Numbered from the stretch's first letter, positions 22,584 through 32,161 are shown. The stretch: 53,800 bases of DNA from Bacillota bacterium (GCA_023459335.1 JAEWUO010000010.1:1-53800); one strand, 5' to 3'. Numbers and translations: made by a program. The notes: generated by a model from the letters alone, not told the origin.

Positions 22584-23540
22584 ATGTCTGTGGAACGGGT
22601 CAGGGAATATTTCCAAACCTTTGGGATGGGAAAACGGGTCTGGGAGTTTGAAACGAGCTCCGCAACGGTGGAGCTTGCTGCACAGACGCTCGGCGTGCGA
22701 GCTGCGCGTATTGCAAAGACGCTTTCCTTCGCGATGGATGGAGGGTGCGTGCTCGTCGTCGCCGCAGGGGATGCGCGCGTGGACAACCGGAAATTCAAAG
22801 ACCAGTTCGGAACGAAGGCGAAGATGCTTGCGCCGGACGAAGTGGCTTTATTGACCGGCAGCGAGATCGGCGGCGTCTGCCCGTTCGCTCTGCCGGAAGG
22901 CACGCCGGTCTATCTGGACGTTTCGCTCAAGCGCTTTGCCACCGTGTTTCCCGCCTGCGGAAGCGCGAACAGCGCTATCGAACTCTCCAATGACGAGCTG
23001 TTCCGCTTCAGCCGCGCGAAAGGCTGGGCGGATGTGTGCAAGGATTGGGAAGCAGGCGACGATCTTGCGATCGACGATTTGCCGAAACCCGATTTGCCGA
23101 TGCCGTCCGACGGGGAGATCGCGCTGCGCGTTTCCTCCTTCTCCGGTCCGGATGAGAAAAAAGGTTATGTGCCCATGTACCGTTTCGATATCGTGCGGAT
23201 TGCGGAAGGCGTCAAAGTCGGTGAAGCGGATTTGCGGCTTGGGTATGTGCGCAACACTTATTTCGGCGGGAACGTGGGGTACAGCGTACTGCCGGAACAC
23301 CGCGGGCACGGCTACGCGCAGAAGGCTGTCCGCCTGATTTTCGACGTTGCGCGCGCGCATGGGATGCCGTATCTGATCATCTCCTGCCGCGCGGAAAACG
23401 AAGCGTCCCGAAAAACACTGGAAAACCTGAAAGGGACTCTGCTTGAGACCGGCGTTCCGCCGATGTACAGCGCGCTGTATCAGGACGGCGTACACGATCC
23501 GAGCTGTATCTTCCGGTTTGATCTGAATTCAGCCGAATAA
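22584..23540 (+). CDS. YbaK/ProX-type deacylase fused to a GNAT acetyltransferase
   Basis: 318 residues from the ATG at 22,584 (GGGAGGAG upstream); the frame continues to 22,494 without a ribosome site. Residues 1-155 are a YbaK/EbsC domain (VELAAQTLGVRAARIAKTLSF..., DNRKFKDQFG, then GGVCPFALPEG and the C-terminal ACGSANSAIELS). This fold removes mischarged amino acids such as Cys or Ala from tRNA-Pro. Residues about 170-318 are a GNAT domain with the acetyl-CoA loop GYSVLPEHRGHGYAQKAVRL and an N-E-A-S-R-K helix. Each half looks complete. The fusion suggests a link between tRNA proofreading and an acetylation step, for example of a released or misactivated amino acid (inference). Confidence 0.85.
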   Translation: MSVERVREYFQTFGMGKRVWEFETSSATVELAAQTLGVRAARIAKTLSFAMDGGCVLVVAAGDARVDNRKFKDQFGTKAKMLAPDEVALLTGSEIGGVCPFALPEGTPVYLDVSLKRFATVFPACGSANSAIELSNDELFRFSRAKGWADVCKDWEAGDDLAIDDLPKPDLPMPSDGEIALRVSSFSGPDEKKGYVPMYRFDIVRIAEGVKVGEADLRLGYVRNTYFGGNVGYSVLPEHRGHGYAQKAVRLIFDVARAHGMPYLIISCRAENEASRKTLENLKGTLLETGVPPMYSALYQDGVHDPSCIFRFDLNSAE

Positions 23541-23547
23541 ATCACGA

Positions 23548-23573
23548 GAGACGGGCCAGACCGTCTCTTTTCG
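23548..23573 (+). terminator. Terminator after the YbaK-GNAT gene
   Basis: agagacgg-gccaga-ccgtctct hairpin followed by TTTCGTTTTT. Confidence 0.9.
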
Positions 23574-23652
23574 TTTTTATAAAAAAAATTATAAAAATTC
23601 CATTGAAAAAAAACATACATACTGGCATTGGGTACCCCGAAAGAGGAGAACG

Positions 23653-23778
23653 ATGTCAGTCTTTTATTATGAACCGCGAGAGAAGTGCGTTAAGAATTAC
23701 GAGACGGCGACGAAACCGATCCTGCCTGCCGTATCCTTCGGGACCGGATGCGGAAGAGGGAGAAGCTTATGCGCCTGA
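23653..23778 (+). CDS. 41-residue ORF heading the lysis cassette
   Basis: ATG at 23,653 with AGAGGAG 5 bases upstream, stop at 23,778, overlapping the lysin start by 10 bases. The product starts MSVFYYEPREKC and ends GRGRSLCA. No domain recognised. It may be a real short protein or a leader ORF that couples translation to the lysin gene. Confidence 0.5.
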   Translation: MSVFYYEPREKCVKNYETATKPILPAVSFGTGCGRGRSLCA

Positions 23779-24650
23779 CGCGAACGCTCAGAACCGGCAG
23801 CGCCGGAGACGACGTTTGGGCGGTGAAACAGCGGCTGCTGGAACTGGGCTGTTATGCGACGCGGATCAAGGAACTGAAAACGAACGTCTTCGGTGCCGAG
23901 ACAAAAGCCGCCGTGCGCGCGTTTCAGATTCGCTGCGGTTTGGCTGCGGACGGTGTGGTCGGCCCGCTCACCGGCGGCGCGCTGTTTCCGGAAAGCGCGG
24001 AAGAAAGGTCCGTTGAATGCGCCGGAATACCTGCGCAAATCGGGGAAAGCGCCGCGCAGGAGATACAAAGCGCTCTGAATACTGTTAACGAAACGCGGTG
24101 TGCGATTGTGCTGGACGCGCTGCAGTTCGCATTCGACCCCGCTTTGCCGCGGGAATATCCCGTGAGCCTTTACATCCGCGGCGGGAACCTTTATAACACG
24201 GATTTGAAACCGAACATTATCACGCTGGAACGCATCGCGATCGGCGCAAAACGACAGCCGGAGTTTTACGACGGCGGGCGGCGGGAAATGATGGAGCGCG
24301 CGGTGGAAAAGAACCCGCAGATCACGGGTGCGGACTGCTCCGGCGGGGTGGTCGGGCTGCTGCGGCACGCGGGTGTGGTGTCTCCGAAATTCGATCTCGC
24401 GGCGGACGGGTTTTCGGCGAACCGGAACTACACGCACATCGAACGGGACGCGCTGCTTCCAGCGGACCTGCTGCACAGAGACGGGCATATCGGGCTCTAT
24501 GCCGGCGGCGGATACGCGGCGGAGTGGATGGGCGGCGCTTACGGCTGCCAGCTCACCAAGCTGTCCGCGCGGCGCGGCTGGAACTTTGTCAGACAAAATC
24601 TGGACCGGTTCGGCGGCTGGACGGGATTCCTGCATCCGACCCGATATTAG
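23769..24650 (+). CDS. Peptidoglycan-binding NlpC/P60-like lysin
   Basis: 293 residues from the ATG at 23,769. Residues 1-70 form a PG_binding_1 domain (GDDVWAVKQRLLELGCY...FGAETKAAVRAFQIRCGLAADGVVGPLT). The C-terminal part carries Cys190 in GADCSGGVVGLL and His240 in RDGHIGLYAGGGYAAEW, the Cys/His pair of NlpC/P60 peptidases that cut stem peptides. No signal peptide, so it needs a holin for export, and two membrane-type genes follow directly. The order is that of a phage lysis cassette, yet no other phage gene is nearby. Confidence 0.8.
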   Translation: MRLTRTLRTGSAGDDVWAVKQRLLELGCYATRIKELKTNVFGAETKAAVRAFQIRCGLAADGVVGPLTGGALFPESAEERSVECAGIPAQIGESAAQEIQSALNTVNETRCAIVLDALQFAFDPALPREYPVSLYIRGGNLYNTDLKPNIITLERIAIGAKRQPEFYDGGRREMMERAVEKNPQITGADCSGGVVGLLRHAGVVSPKFDLAADGFSANRNYTHIERDALLPADLLHRDGHIGLYAGGGYAAEWMGGAYGCQLTKLSARRGWNFVRQNLDRFGGWTGFLHPTRY

Positions 24651-24662
24651 GGGGGAAAAAAG

Positions 24663-24920
24663 ATGCGGGAATGGGACGTCGTCGGCGTCATCGCCGCGCT
24701 GATCGCGCTGTTCTCCACGATGGTCGCGCCGATTGTCAAACTTACGCGCGCCATCACAAAACTGACTGCCACGATGGAAAACATGGAGAAGAGCGTGGAC
24801 GAACTCACGGCGAATAATCGGAATGCACACGAGCGTATCTGGAACCACGCGCGCGAACAGGACGAAAAACTCTGCGACCATGAGACGCGCATCCGCGTGA
24901 TGGAAGAAGAGCGTGCGTAA
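24663..24920 (+). CDS. XhlA-like membrane protein with coiled coil
   Basis: 85 residues, ATG at 24,663 with GGGGGG upstream. One hydrophobic helix at residues 4-25 is followed by a long amphipathic helix (KLTATMENMEKSVDELTANNRNAHERIWNH-type heptads). This layout recalls the XhlA hemolysin/holin-associated family, though XhlA usually has its membrane span at the C-terminus. It lies between lysin and holin candidates, so a role in lysin export is likely. Confidence 0.6.
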   Translation: MREWDVVGVIAALIALFSTMVAPIVKLTRAITKLTATMENMEKSVDELTANNRNAHERIWNHAREQDEKLCDHETRIRVMEEERA

Positions 24921-24949
24921 AAAAACGTAAAATACGAAAGGTGAAAAAA

Positions 24950-25351
24950 ATGGAATTGATTTTGGACTATGGAATGCAGGTGGCGGCCACGCTGCTGATG
25001 ACGCTCATCGGCGTGCTGGGAACGTATCTTACCCTGCAGCTGGGCAAAAACGCGAACTTGAAAAACATCAACGACGCGCAGAAGGAGCTCATCCGCGCGG
25101 CGAAGATCACCGTCGGCGAACTGCAGCAGACGGTGGTGGAGGACCTCAAAGCCGCGAATGAAGACGGGAAACTGACGCAGCAGGAGATCGCGCAGCTGCG
25201 GACGGAATTGCTGGAAAAGACGGTAGAGAAACTTTCCGGTCCGGCATACGCCCTGCTCTCCGCCGCGTCGGTCGATCTCGAAGGACTGATCCTCGGCGCC
25301 GGAGAAAGCTGGATCGAGCGCATGAACAAAAGCGCGTCGCCGGCCGAATAA
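24950..25351 (+). CDS. Holin, LLH-superfamily type
   Basis: 133 residues from the ATG at 24,950 (AAAGG 8 bases upstream). One N-terminal membrane helix (residues 8-26, MQVAATLLMTLIGVLGTYLTL) is followed by a helical domain (NLKNINDAQKELIRAAKITVGELQQTV...LTQQEIAQLR...). This matches the Holin_LLH family of phage holins in length and order. It should form membrane lesions that let the lysin out. A bidirectional terminator closes the cassette. Confidence 0.7.
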   Translation: MELILDYGMQVAATLLMTLIGVLGTYLTLQLGKNANLKNINDAQKELIRAAKITVGELQQTVVEDLKAANEDGKLTQQEIAQLRTELLEKTVEKLSGPAYALLSAASVDLEGLILGAGESWIERMNKSASPAE

Positions 25352-25365
25352 CGCAAAGGCAAAAA

Positions 25366-25396
25366 ATGCCGTCCGGAATTCCGGGCGGCATTCTTT
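25366..25396. terminator. Bidirectional terminator between holin and sfp genes
   Basis: atgccgtccggaa and ttccgggcggcat pair (one mismatch), flanked by A-rich and T-rich sides. Confidence 0.9.
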
Positions 25397-25404
25397 CATA
25401 TTTA

Positions 25405-26034
25405 TCAGAATTCGCGAAGAACGACACGGCCTGCGACTTCGCTCTCCAGCGAGCAGACGCTGAGGCAATAGCCGGGGAACGCGTCGAAACATGAAAAACG
25501 GTATGCGCTCTCTCCAAGCAGGCGCGCGGAGCGCTCCCCTTCCGGCAGCACGGCAAAGCTGGCAGGAGAGACGGAGAAACCGATCCCTTCCGCCTTCAGA
25601 TAACTCTCCTTGAGCGTCCAGATGCGGAAAAACTCCGCCAGCGCGTTTTGCGCCTTCTGCAAATGGGAACGCTCTTCGGGATGAAAGAAACGGTCCGCAA
25701 TCTTATCCCAGTCGATCGGGCGGATTCGTTCCAGATCGACGCCGACCGATTGTTTCGACAGAGCGAGCACGGCGTAGTCGCCCGCGTGCGAGATGTTAAA
25801 AGGCATATTGCCGGTCAGCAACGGTTTTCCGTACCCGACGCGCTCATACTTTGCGTTTCTAGCGCCTTCACCGAACGCGCCGTAGAGCAAAAGCCCGGCG
25901 GCGAGGCTCAAAAGAGCGCTGCGCGATGTTCCGAGCGTGCGTACGCGAGCCTGCCGTTCTTCGTCGAGCAGACGGATGAGTTCCTGCGCTCGCGGCGCGA
26001 TCTGCCGCACGTCGGCGGCGAAGAGTTCGACCAA
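25405..26034 (-). CDS. 4'-phosphopantetheinyl transferase, Sfp family
   Basis: 209 residues from a TTG at 26,034 with AAGGAG 6 bases upstream. FNISHAG is at residues 79-85, GVDLE (Mg2+-binding) at 98-102 and WTLKESYLK at 139-147, the three Sfp-type motifs in order. It transfers phosphopantetheine from CoA to a carrier-protein serine. The family serves secondary metabolism or lysine pathways and sometimes replaces AcpS; no carrier-protein gene is nearby. The start follows the MATE gene stop by 33 bases in the same direction, so the two may be co-transcribed. Confidence 0.9.
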   Translation of the reverse strand: MVELFAADVRQIAPRAQELIRLLDEERQARVRTLGTSRSALLSLAAGLLLYGAFGEGARNAKYERVGYGKPLLTGNMPFNISHAGDYAVLALSKQSVGVDLERIRPIDWDKIADRFFHPEERSHLQKAQNALAEFFRIWTLKESYLKAEGIGFSVSPASFAVLPEGERSARLLGESAYRFSCFDAFPGYCLSVCSLESEVAGRVVLREF

Positions 26035-26067
26035 AGCGGACTCCTTTCCGGATTCAATCAGACTGGC

Positions 26068-27432
26068 TCAGCGCAGAACGACCTTCGTTTTCCATTTTCC
26101 GCCGCGGTAGCGAAACGCGAAGAAAACGGAGCGGACAACCCAATCCGCCACCATACCGTACCAGACGCCGGCCACGCCAAGATGGAATTTCATGACGAGC
26201 AGGTAACTCAGGCCGAACCGGACGGCCCACATGCTGGCGGTGGAAATGATCATCGAAAACTGCACGTCTCCCGCCGCGCGGAGCGTATTGGGGAACGTAA
26301 AGGCAATCGGCCAGAACGTGATGATGAACACACAGAGAACCGGGAGCACCTGCCGGGCGGTTTCCGCCGTTTCCCGGCTGAGGGGGAACAGGCCGACGAT
26401 CGCGCCCGGAAACAGCAATACGGGCAGGTTTATCGCCATCAGGGACAGGTAGGTGATCACCAGCAGTTTTTTCGTGAAATAACTCACCTGCCTGTAATCG
26501 CCCGCGCCGACGCATTGACCGGCGACGGTCAGCATTGCGAGGGACATCCCTGTACCGGGAACAATGATGATATTGAAAATGCTGCCGATGATCGCGTTCG
26601 CGGCAATGGCCGAGGTGCCGAGACCCGCGACGAGGGACTGGACAAGCAGCTTTCCGAAGTTGAACAGCCCGTTTTCGAAGCCGTTCGGTACTCCGATGGA
26701 CAGAATGCTGCGAACCATCCGCCTCTCAAAACGCAGCGGGAAAAAGCCGCGCAGATAGATGGGATTGGCTCTGTTTCGAATCAGCAGCAGCATCATAAGA
26801 GCAGCAACCGCCCGTGAAACCGCCGTTGCGATGCTGACGCCGAGCACGCCCCAGTTCAGTACGTAGATCGTCAGGGCGTTGAGCGAGATATTGACGACGT
26901 TCATGATCAGGGAAACATACAGCGATATGCGGGAGTTGCCCATTGACCGGAAGAGCGCGGCGCAGGCGTTGTAAATTGCAAGAAACGGGAAAGAAATGGA
27001 GGAAAAGATCAAATACAGGCGCGCGCTTTCTGCGACGTCCGGATCGACCGCGCCGAAAATCAAGCGAATGAAAAACCGCGGAACGCAGAGGAACGATAAA
27101 CCAACAATAAGGGAGAAGATCAGAGAAATATACAGAAGCTGACGCGCGGAAGCGCGCGCGTTTTCCGGTTCGCTGCGTCCAAGGTAATGCGCGCAAACGA
27201 CCGCGCCGCCCGTGCAGAGCGCGGTGAGGATGCTGATGATGAGTACGTTTAAAGAATCGACGAGCGAAACGCCGGATACGGCGGATTCGCCGACTTTTAC
27301 GATCATGACGACCGCCGCAAGGCCTACCGTCATCGCCAGAAACTGCTCGATGATCAGTGGAACGATGAGCTGCCGAAGCGCGGCGGATGTAAATATCGGC
27401 CGCGAAGCAGCCGGTTGTATCTCCCTGGTCAA
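26068..27432 (-). CDS. MATE-family efflux transporter
   Basis: 454 residues with twelve hydrophobic segments and the internal twofold similarity of MATE proteins. The N-terminal IVPLIIEQFLAMTVGLAAVVMI and the second-half GVPNGFENGLFNFGKLLVQSLVAGLG segments are typical. It exports drugs or metabolites with Na+ or H+. The start is a TTG at 27,432 that follows an in-frame stop and has no strong ribosome site. A 19-bp dyad (27,459-27,477) lies directly upstream. Confidence 0.9.
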   Translation of the reverse strand: MTREIQPAASRPIFTSAALRQLIVPLIIEQFLAMTVGLAAVVMIVKVGESAVSGVSLVDSLNVLIISILTALCTGGAVVCAHYLGRSEPENARASARQLLYISLIFSLIVGLSFLCVPRFFIRLIFGAVDPDVAESARLYLIFSSISFPFLAIYNACAALFRSMGNSRISLYVSLIMNVVNISLNALTIYVLNWGVLGVSIATAVSRAVAALMMLLLIRNRANPIYLRGFFPLRFERRMVRSILSIGVPNGFENGLFNFGKLLVQSLVAGLGTSAIAANAIIGSIFNIIIVPGTGMSLAMLTVAGQCVGAGDYRQVSYFTKKLLVITYLSLMAINLPVLLFPGAIVGLFPLSRETAETARQVLPVLCVFIITFWPIAFTFPNTLRAAGDVQFSMIISTASMWAVRFGLSYLLVMKFHLGVAGVWYGMVADWVVRSVFFAFRYRGGKWKTKVVLR

Positions 27433-27458
27433 GCTTTATTTACTCGTTTCTGCGCACG

Positions 27459-27477
27459 CTCTGCGCATTGCGCAGAG
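27459..27477. promoter_or_regulatory. Perfect 19-bp dyad upstream of the MATE gene
   Basis: ctctgcgca-t-tgcgcagag. It lies in the 102-base gap between darA and the MATE gene and has no T-run, so an operator is more likely than a terminator; as RNA it could form a 7-bp hairpin. Confidence 0.5.
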
Positions 27478-27534
27478 ACGAAGCGGTTCTTCCATAGCTC
27501 CGGCTCTCACGGACCGGAACGTTCGGGAATAGAA

Positions 27535-27861
27535 TCAGAATTTGTAGGTTTCCTGTACGTCCAGCACGAATACGGTCGCCCCGCCGATGGTGACGGACAT
27601 CGGCATGGCCGCGCTGTCGATGTTGTGCGGGATCCCCGAAGCGGGGGTGGTGATCACCTGACGGCGGCTTGACTGTTCGCGAATGATCTGAAGCGCCTCT
27701 TCCAGCCGGTCCGCCTCGACGCCGATCATCAGCGTGGAGTTGCCGCCGCGCAGGAACCCGCCCGTGCTCGCAATCCGCGTTACGCTGATGCTGCGCTCGA
27801 TGAGCGCGTAAGTCAGTGATTTCTGATCGTCGTTCTGCACGATGGCAAACAGCAGTTTCAT
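27535..27861 (-). CDS. darA: Cyclic-di-AMP receptor DarA (PstA, YaaQ family)
   Basis: 108 residues from the ATG at 27,861, 8 bases after GGAGG. KLLFAIVQNDDQKSLTYALIERSISVTRIASTGGFLRGGNSTLMIGVE is the PII-like signature of DarA, including the TGGFLRxGN loop that binds c-di-AMP. The middle loop region and FVLDVQETYKF end also fit. It is a small trimeric cytosolic signal protein whose targets are still unclear. It lies upstream of the MATE gene in the same direction. Confidence 0.9.
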   Translation of the reverse strand: MKLLFAIVQNDDQKSLTYALIERSISVTRIASTGGFLRGGNSTLMIGVEADRLEEALQIIREQSSRRQVITTPASGIPHNIDSAAMPMSVTIGGATVFVLDVQETYKF

Positions 27862-28154
27862 ATTGAACACCTCCGCTGTGTGGTCTGAATGCTGTCGGGA
27901 AATCGTTTGGTTACGCTGTTAGTATATCATATCGCGATGCAAGGCGCGAGGAGGAAACGGCGTTTGAACAACGCAAAATGCGTAACCTTGCGAATCAAAT
28001 CTAATATAAAACGCGATATGCGCAAAATTTACAGCAAGTTCAACAGATATTTTCAAAGGTTTTACAGTGCGGACGGTTGAATTTCGAAACAAATTATGAG
28101 AACATAACGGTGCTGACAGTTTTATTTTAATACAGGATAGGGCGGGTATAACGC

Positions 28155-28433
28155 ATGGCGCAGGGAATCGAGCGGTTTCTGGACGAAGAGGGCAGGCTGA
28201 AAACCTGGCCTGCCAAACGTGCGCCACGGGAAGAAGCGCTCCGTTATCTCGCGGGAAAATTCGAACTCGGCCGCGATTACACGGAACATGAAGTCAACGC
28301 CATCCTCGCGAGCTGGCATACGTTTGAGGATCTTTTTATTCTGCGGCGCGAACTGATCGAGAGCGGCTGGCTCATGCGTCTGAAAAACGGCAGCCGTTAC
28401 TGGAAGAATCCGGAGAAGGAGGAGCGCGCATGA
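28155..28433 (+). CDS. DUF2087 protein
   Basis: 92 residues. GRLKTWPAKRAPREEALRYLAGKFELGRDYTEHEVNAILASWHTFEDLFILRRELIESGWLMRLKNGSRYW is a complete DUF2087 domain, a winged-helix-like fold often attached to regulators. It is translationally coupled (ATGA overlap) to the next gene. The gap upstream (27,862-28,154) holds AT-rich sequence with promoter-like boxes and no gene. Confidence 0.85.
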   Translation: MAQGIERFLDEEGRLKTWPAKRAPREEALRYLAGKFELGRDYTEHEVNAILASWHTFEDLFILRRELIESGWLMRLKNGSRYWKNPEKEERA

Positions 28434-28990
28434 CGAAGCTGCCTGCGGGTTATCGCGAGATTCGACGCGTAGACCTCCTGCAAAACCGCAGGGAAGCGGT
28501 CTTGGTCAACGGGATCGCGCTGGCGATCATGGCCGTCATGGCCGCGGTCGGGTTTTTAATCTGCCCGCCCTTTTCCGAGCTGGAGCTCAGCTTAAACAAG
28601 TTTTTGAACGTCGTGATCATGCTGATCGGTATCGCTTTATACATGGTGCTGCACGAAATCGTGCACGGCGTATTCATGATGGCGTTTTCCGGGCGGAAAC
28701 CGCACTACGGCTATACGGGGTTTTACGCATACGCGGGCAGCGACGCGCTGTTCCGCCGCACGCAGTATTTGATCATCGCGTTCGCGCCTGTGGTGATTCT
28801 CGGCGCGGTGATCGCCGTGCTGAACGTCGCGTTTTACGAAACGGCGTTCTGGTATCTCTATGTCATCCAGATCGTCAACCTTTCCGGCGCGGCGGGGGAT
28901 CTTTACGTCGGCGTTCTGATTGCGCGCTCCTGCAACGACGTAATGGTGCGGGACGCGGGCACGGATATGTCCTTCTACTCCGCGCGATAA
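28430..28990 (+). CDS. DUF3267 membrane protein, putative zincin
   Basis: 186 residues. Four hydrophobic segments; H-E-I-V-H in the second (MVLHEIVHGVFMMAFSG, near residue 74-78) is the zinc-binding motif that defines the DUF3267 group of putative membrane metalloproteases. The GAAGDLYVGVLI segment near the end supplies the conserved Asp. Substrate unknown. Coupled to the DUF2087 gene. Confidence 0.85.
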   Translation: MTKLPAGYREIRRVDLLQNRREAVLVNGIALAIMAVMAAVGFLICPPFSELELSLNKFLNVVIMLIGIALYMVLHEIVHGVFMMAFSGRKPHYGYTGFYAYAGSDALFRRTQYLIIAFAPVVILGAVIAVLNVAFYETAFWYLYVIQIVNLSGAAGDLYVGVLIARSCNDVMVRDAGTDMSFYSAR

Positions 28991-29000
28991 ATTTAAACAT

Positions 29001-29031
29001 AAAAAATTCCGGGCAATGCCCGGAATTTTTT
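29001..29031. terminator. Bidirectional terminator between DUF3267 gene and recA
   Basis: aaaaaattccgggc-aat-gcccggaatttttt, perfect stem with A and T tails. Confidence 0.95.
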
Positions 29032-29035
29032 ATGT

Positions 29036-30121
<1,086 letters not shown>

Positions 30122-30225
30122 ATCCGTATTCCTTTCGTTCGCTGCAATCTATCGTGTTCTGTCTCCGGCGTCCGGCATTGGTTCAATCAGTCGGATGGAA
30201 ACAAATGATCGCATCATTCTACGAC

Positions 30226-30231
30226 ATTATA
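30226..30231 (-). promoter_or_regulatory. recA promoter (extended -10)
   Basis: On the minus strand TGCTATAAT gives a perfect -10 with an upstream TG. The -35 is weak. I see no clear LexA box near it. Confidence 0.65.
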
Positions 30232-30280
30232 GCATGGCGGGAGCGGCGCGTACAGCATTTTTTCGCACGGCTGCGCGTGC

Positions 30281-31513
30281 CTAGAGGCAGAGCCTGCGGC
30301 GCAGAAGATCGAACGCGTGCAGAGACGCCAGCTCGCGGATACGGGCGCGTTCGCCGAAGAGCTGGACGCGCTTGACGTTCGTGCCGCCGGCGCCCGCGAG
30401 CGCGATATACACCGTGCCGACGGGGTCCTGCTCTGTGCCGCCGTCCGGCCCGGCAAAACCGGTGGTCGCGAGAGCATAGGCCGCGCCGGAGGATTTCAGC
30501 ATTCCTTCCGCCATTTCGCGCGCGCACGGTTCGCTGACCGCGCCGAAACGGTCCAGCGTTTCCTTGCTCACGCCGAGACGGCGCGTCTTCGCGTCGTCCG
30601 AATACGCGACGACTCCCTCGATCAGAAAACTTGAACAGCCGGGGATGGCGACGAATTCGCTCGCGATCATGCCGCCCGTGCAGCTCTCCGCGACGGCGAG
30701 GGTCAGCTTGTCATCCGTGAGCATCCGCGCGCAGGTCTCCGGAAGGGATTCGCCGGCGGTGGAGTAGACGATGTCGCCGAGCCTGCCGACGATTTCGTCG
30801 ATCATCGGCCGCGCGAGCGCCACGCCTTCCTTTTCGCTCTGGCACAGCGCGGTCACGCGCAGCGAGACTTCGCCTGTTTTCACATAAGGCGCGACGGTGG
30901 GGTTCGTCTGGTTTTCGATGATGTCCCTCAGCTCGTACGCGACGGAGGATTCGCCTTTGCCGAAAATGCGCAGTTCGCGCGTGTAGAGCTTGTTTCCGCT
31001 GATGCGTTCGAGATACGGCATCGCGTGGTTCTGAAACATGGGAAAGAGTTCCCGCGGCGGCCCGGGCAGCAGCACCGCGGTTTTGTTTTCCGCGGTCATG
31101 ATGCAGCCGGGCGCGGTGCCGAAGGCGTTCGGCAGGATTACGGCGTTCTTTGGAAAGCTTGCCTGCTTGAGGTTGTTGGGTGTAAAGTCATACCCGCGGG
31201 AAGCGAAGTGCCGCTTGAGCCGTTCCACTTCTTCTGGGATAGGTTCGACGGTGAGCCCGAGCGCGGCGGCGACAGTTTCTTTGGTCAGGTCGTCGTCGGT
31301 CGGCCCGAGCCCGCCGGTGAAGACCACCACGTCCGAACGCTCCACCGCCTGATGGACGGTCGCCGTGAGGCGTTTGACATTGTCGCCGACGGTCGTGTGA
31401 TAAAAAACCTGAAAGCCGAGCGACGCGAGCCGCTGGGCGATGAACTGCGCGTCCGTGTTGACGACTTGTCCCATGAGCAACTCCGTACCGACGGAGACGA
31501 TTTCCGCAACCAT
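30281..31513 (-). CDS. cinA: CinA, NMN deamidase / competence-damage protein
   Basis: 410 residues from the ATG at 31,513 (AGGAAGGA upstream). The N-terminal MoCF-like domain (VGTELLMGQVVNTDAQFIAQRLASLG...FTGGLGPTDDDLTKE) and the C-terminal CinA domain (AVAESCTGGMIASEFV..., TTGFAGPDGGTEQDPVGTVYIAL) are both complete. The C-terminal half hydrolyses nicotinamide mononucleotide; the N-terminal half is linked to NAD-related pyrophosphatase activity. The cinA-recA order is conserved in Bacillota. Confidence 0.97.
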   Translation of the reverse strand: MVAEIVSVGTELLMGQVVNTDAQFIAQRLASLGFQVFYHTTVGDNVKRLTATVHQAVERSDVVVFTGGLGPTDDDLTKETVAAALGLTVEPIPEEVERLKRHFASRGYDFTPNNLKQASFPKNAVILPNAFGTAPGCIMTAENKTAVLLPGPPRELFPMFQNHAMPYLERISGNKLYTRELRIFGKGESSVAYELRDIIENQTNPTVAPYVKTGEVSLRVTALCQSEKEGVALARPMIDEIVGRLGDIVYSTAGESLPETCARMLTDDKLTLAVAESCTGGMIASEFVAIPGCSSFLIEGVVAYSDDAKTRRLGVSKETLDRFGAVSEPCAREMAEGMLKSSGAAYALATTGFAGPDGGTEQDPVGTVYIALAGAGGTNVKRVQLFGERARIRELASLHAFDLLRRRLCL

Positions 31514-31582
31514 GTTGATTTCCTTCCTATTCCGACGCGGCAAACCCGCGAGATACGATGCGATACAAGGGTATCTGTTTGA

Positions 31583-32161
31583 CTAATTCCAGTTGACCGC
31601 GCTTTTATTCGCGACGATATAATCCACCGCCGACCAGACGGTGAAGACCGCGGCGGTGCACATGACGCCGAAGTCGAAGGGAAAATGCCAGATCGAGAAG
31701 ATCGGGTTTCCCAGCAGCGTCGCGAGGATGGCGATCACCTGCAGCGCGCTCTTGAGCTTGCCCAGCCAGTTTGCGGGAATGACCTTGCCGCTGTTTGCGG
31801 TGACCAGCCGGAATCCGGAAACGATGATTTCGCGGCCGACGAAGATGATGCATAAAACCGGGTTGAGCATGCCGTTGTAGGTCATCATGATAAACGCCGA
31901 ACAGAACAGCAGCTTATCCGCGATGGGATCCATGAATTTGCCGAAGTTCGTGACCATGTTCCACTTGCGCGCGAGATACCCGTCGACGATGTCCGTCATG
32001 TCGGCAAGGAAGAAGATGCCCGCGGCGTAATAATTCCAGCCGGGCAGCCAGCCCTCGAAAGAGAACGCGGCGACCATCAGCGGCACCAGCAGCATCCGAA
32101 AGATGGTGAGTTTATTCGGAAAATTGAGTTTTTCACGCTTTTGCGGTGCAGTCCGTTCCAT
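31583..32161 (-). CDS. pgsA: CDP-diacylglycerol-glycerol-3-phosphate 3-phosphatidyltransferase
   Basis: 192 residues. The CDP-alcohol phosphatidyltransferase motif D-x2-D-G-x2-A-R-x8-G-x3-D-x3-D is present as DIVDGYLARK...GKFMDPIAD near residues 57-82. About five hydrophobic helices follow. It makes phosphatidylglycerophosphate, the first committed step of phosphatidylglycerol synthesis. Preceded by rimO with a 44-base gap. Confidence 0.95.
   Translation of the reverse strand: MERTAPQKREKLNFPNKLTIFRMLLVPLMVAAFSFEGWLPGWNYYAAGIFFLADMTDIVDGYLARKWNMVTNFGKFMDPIADKLLFCSAFIMMTYNGMLNPVLCIIFVGREIIVSGFRLVTANSGKVIPANWLGKLKSALQVIAILATLLGNPIFSIWHFPFDFGVMCTAAVFTVWSAVDYIVANKSAVNWN

Noticed and set aside
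23603..24016. 137-codon frame overlapping the lysin start
   Set aside because: Arg-rich shadow. The 41-codon frame at 23,653 and the lysin frame have the ribosome site and the domains.
30122..30280. LexA box at the recA promoter
   Set aside because: No GAAC-N4-GTTC-like dyad is visible; only the extended -10 stands out.
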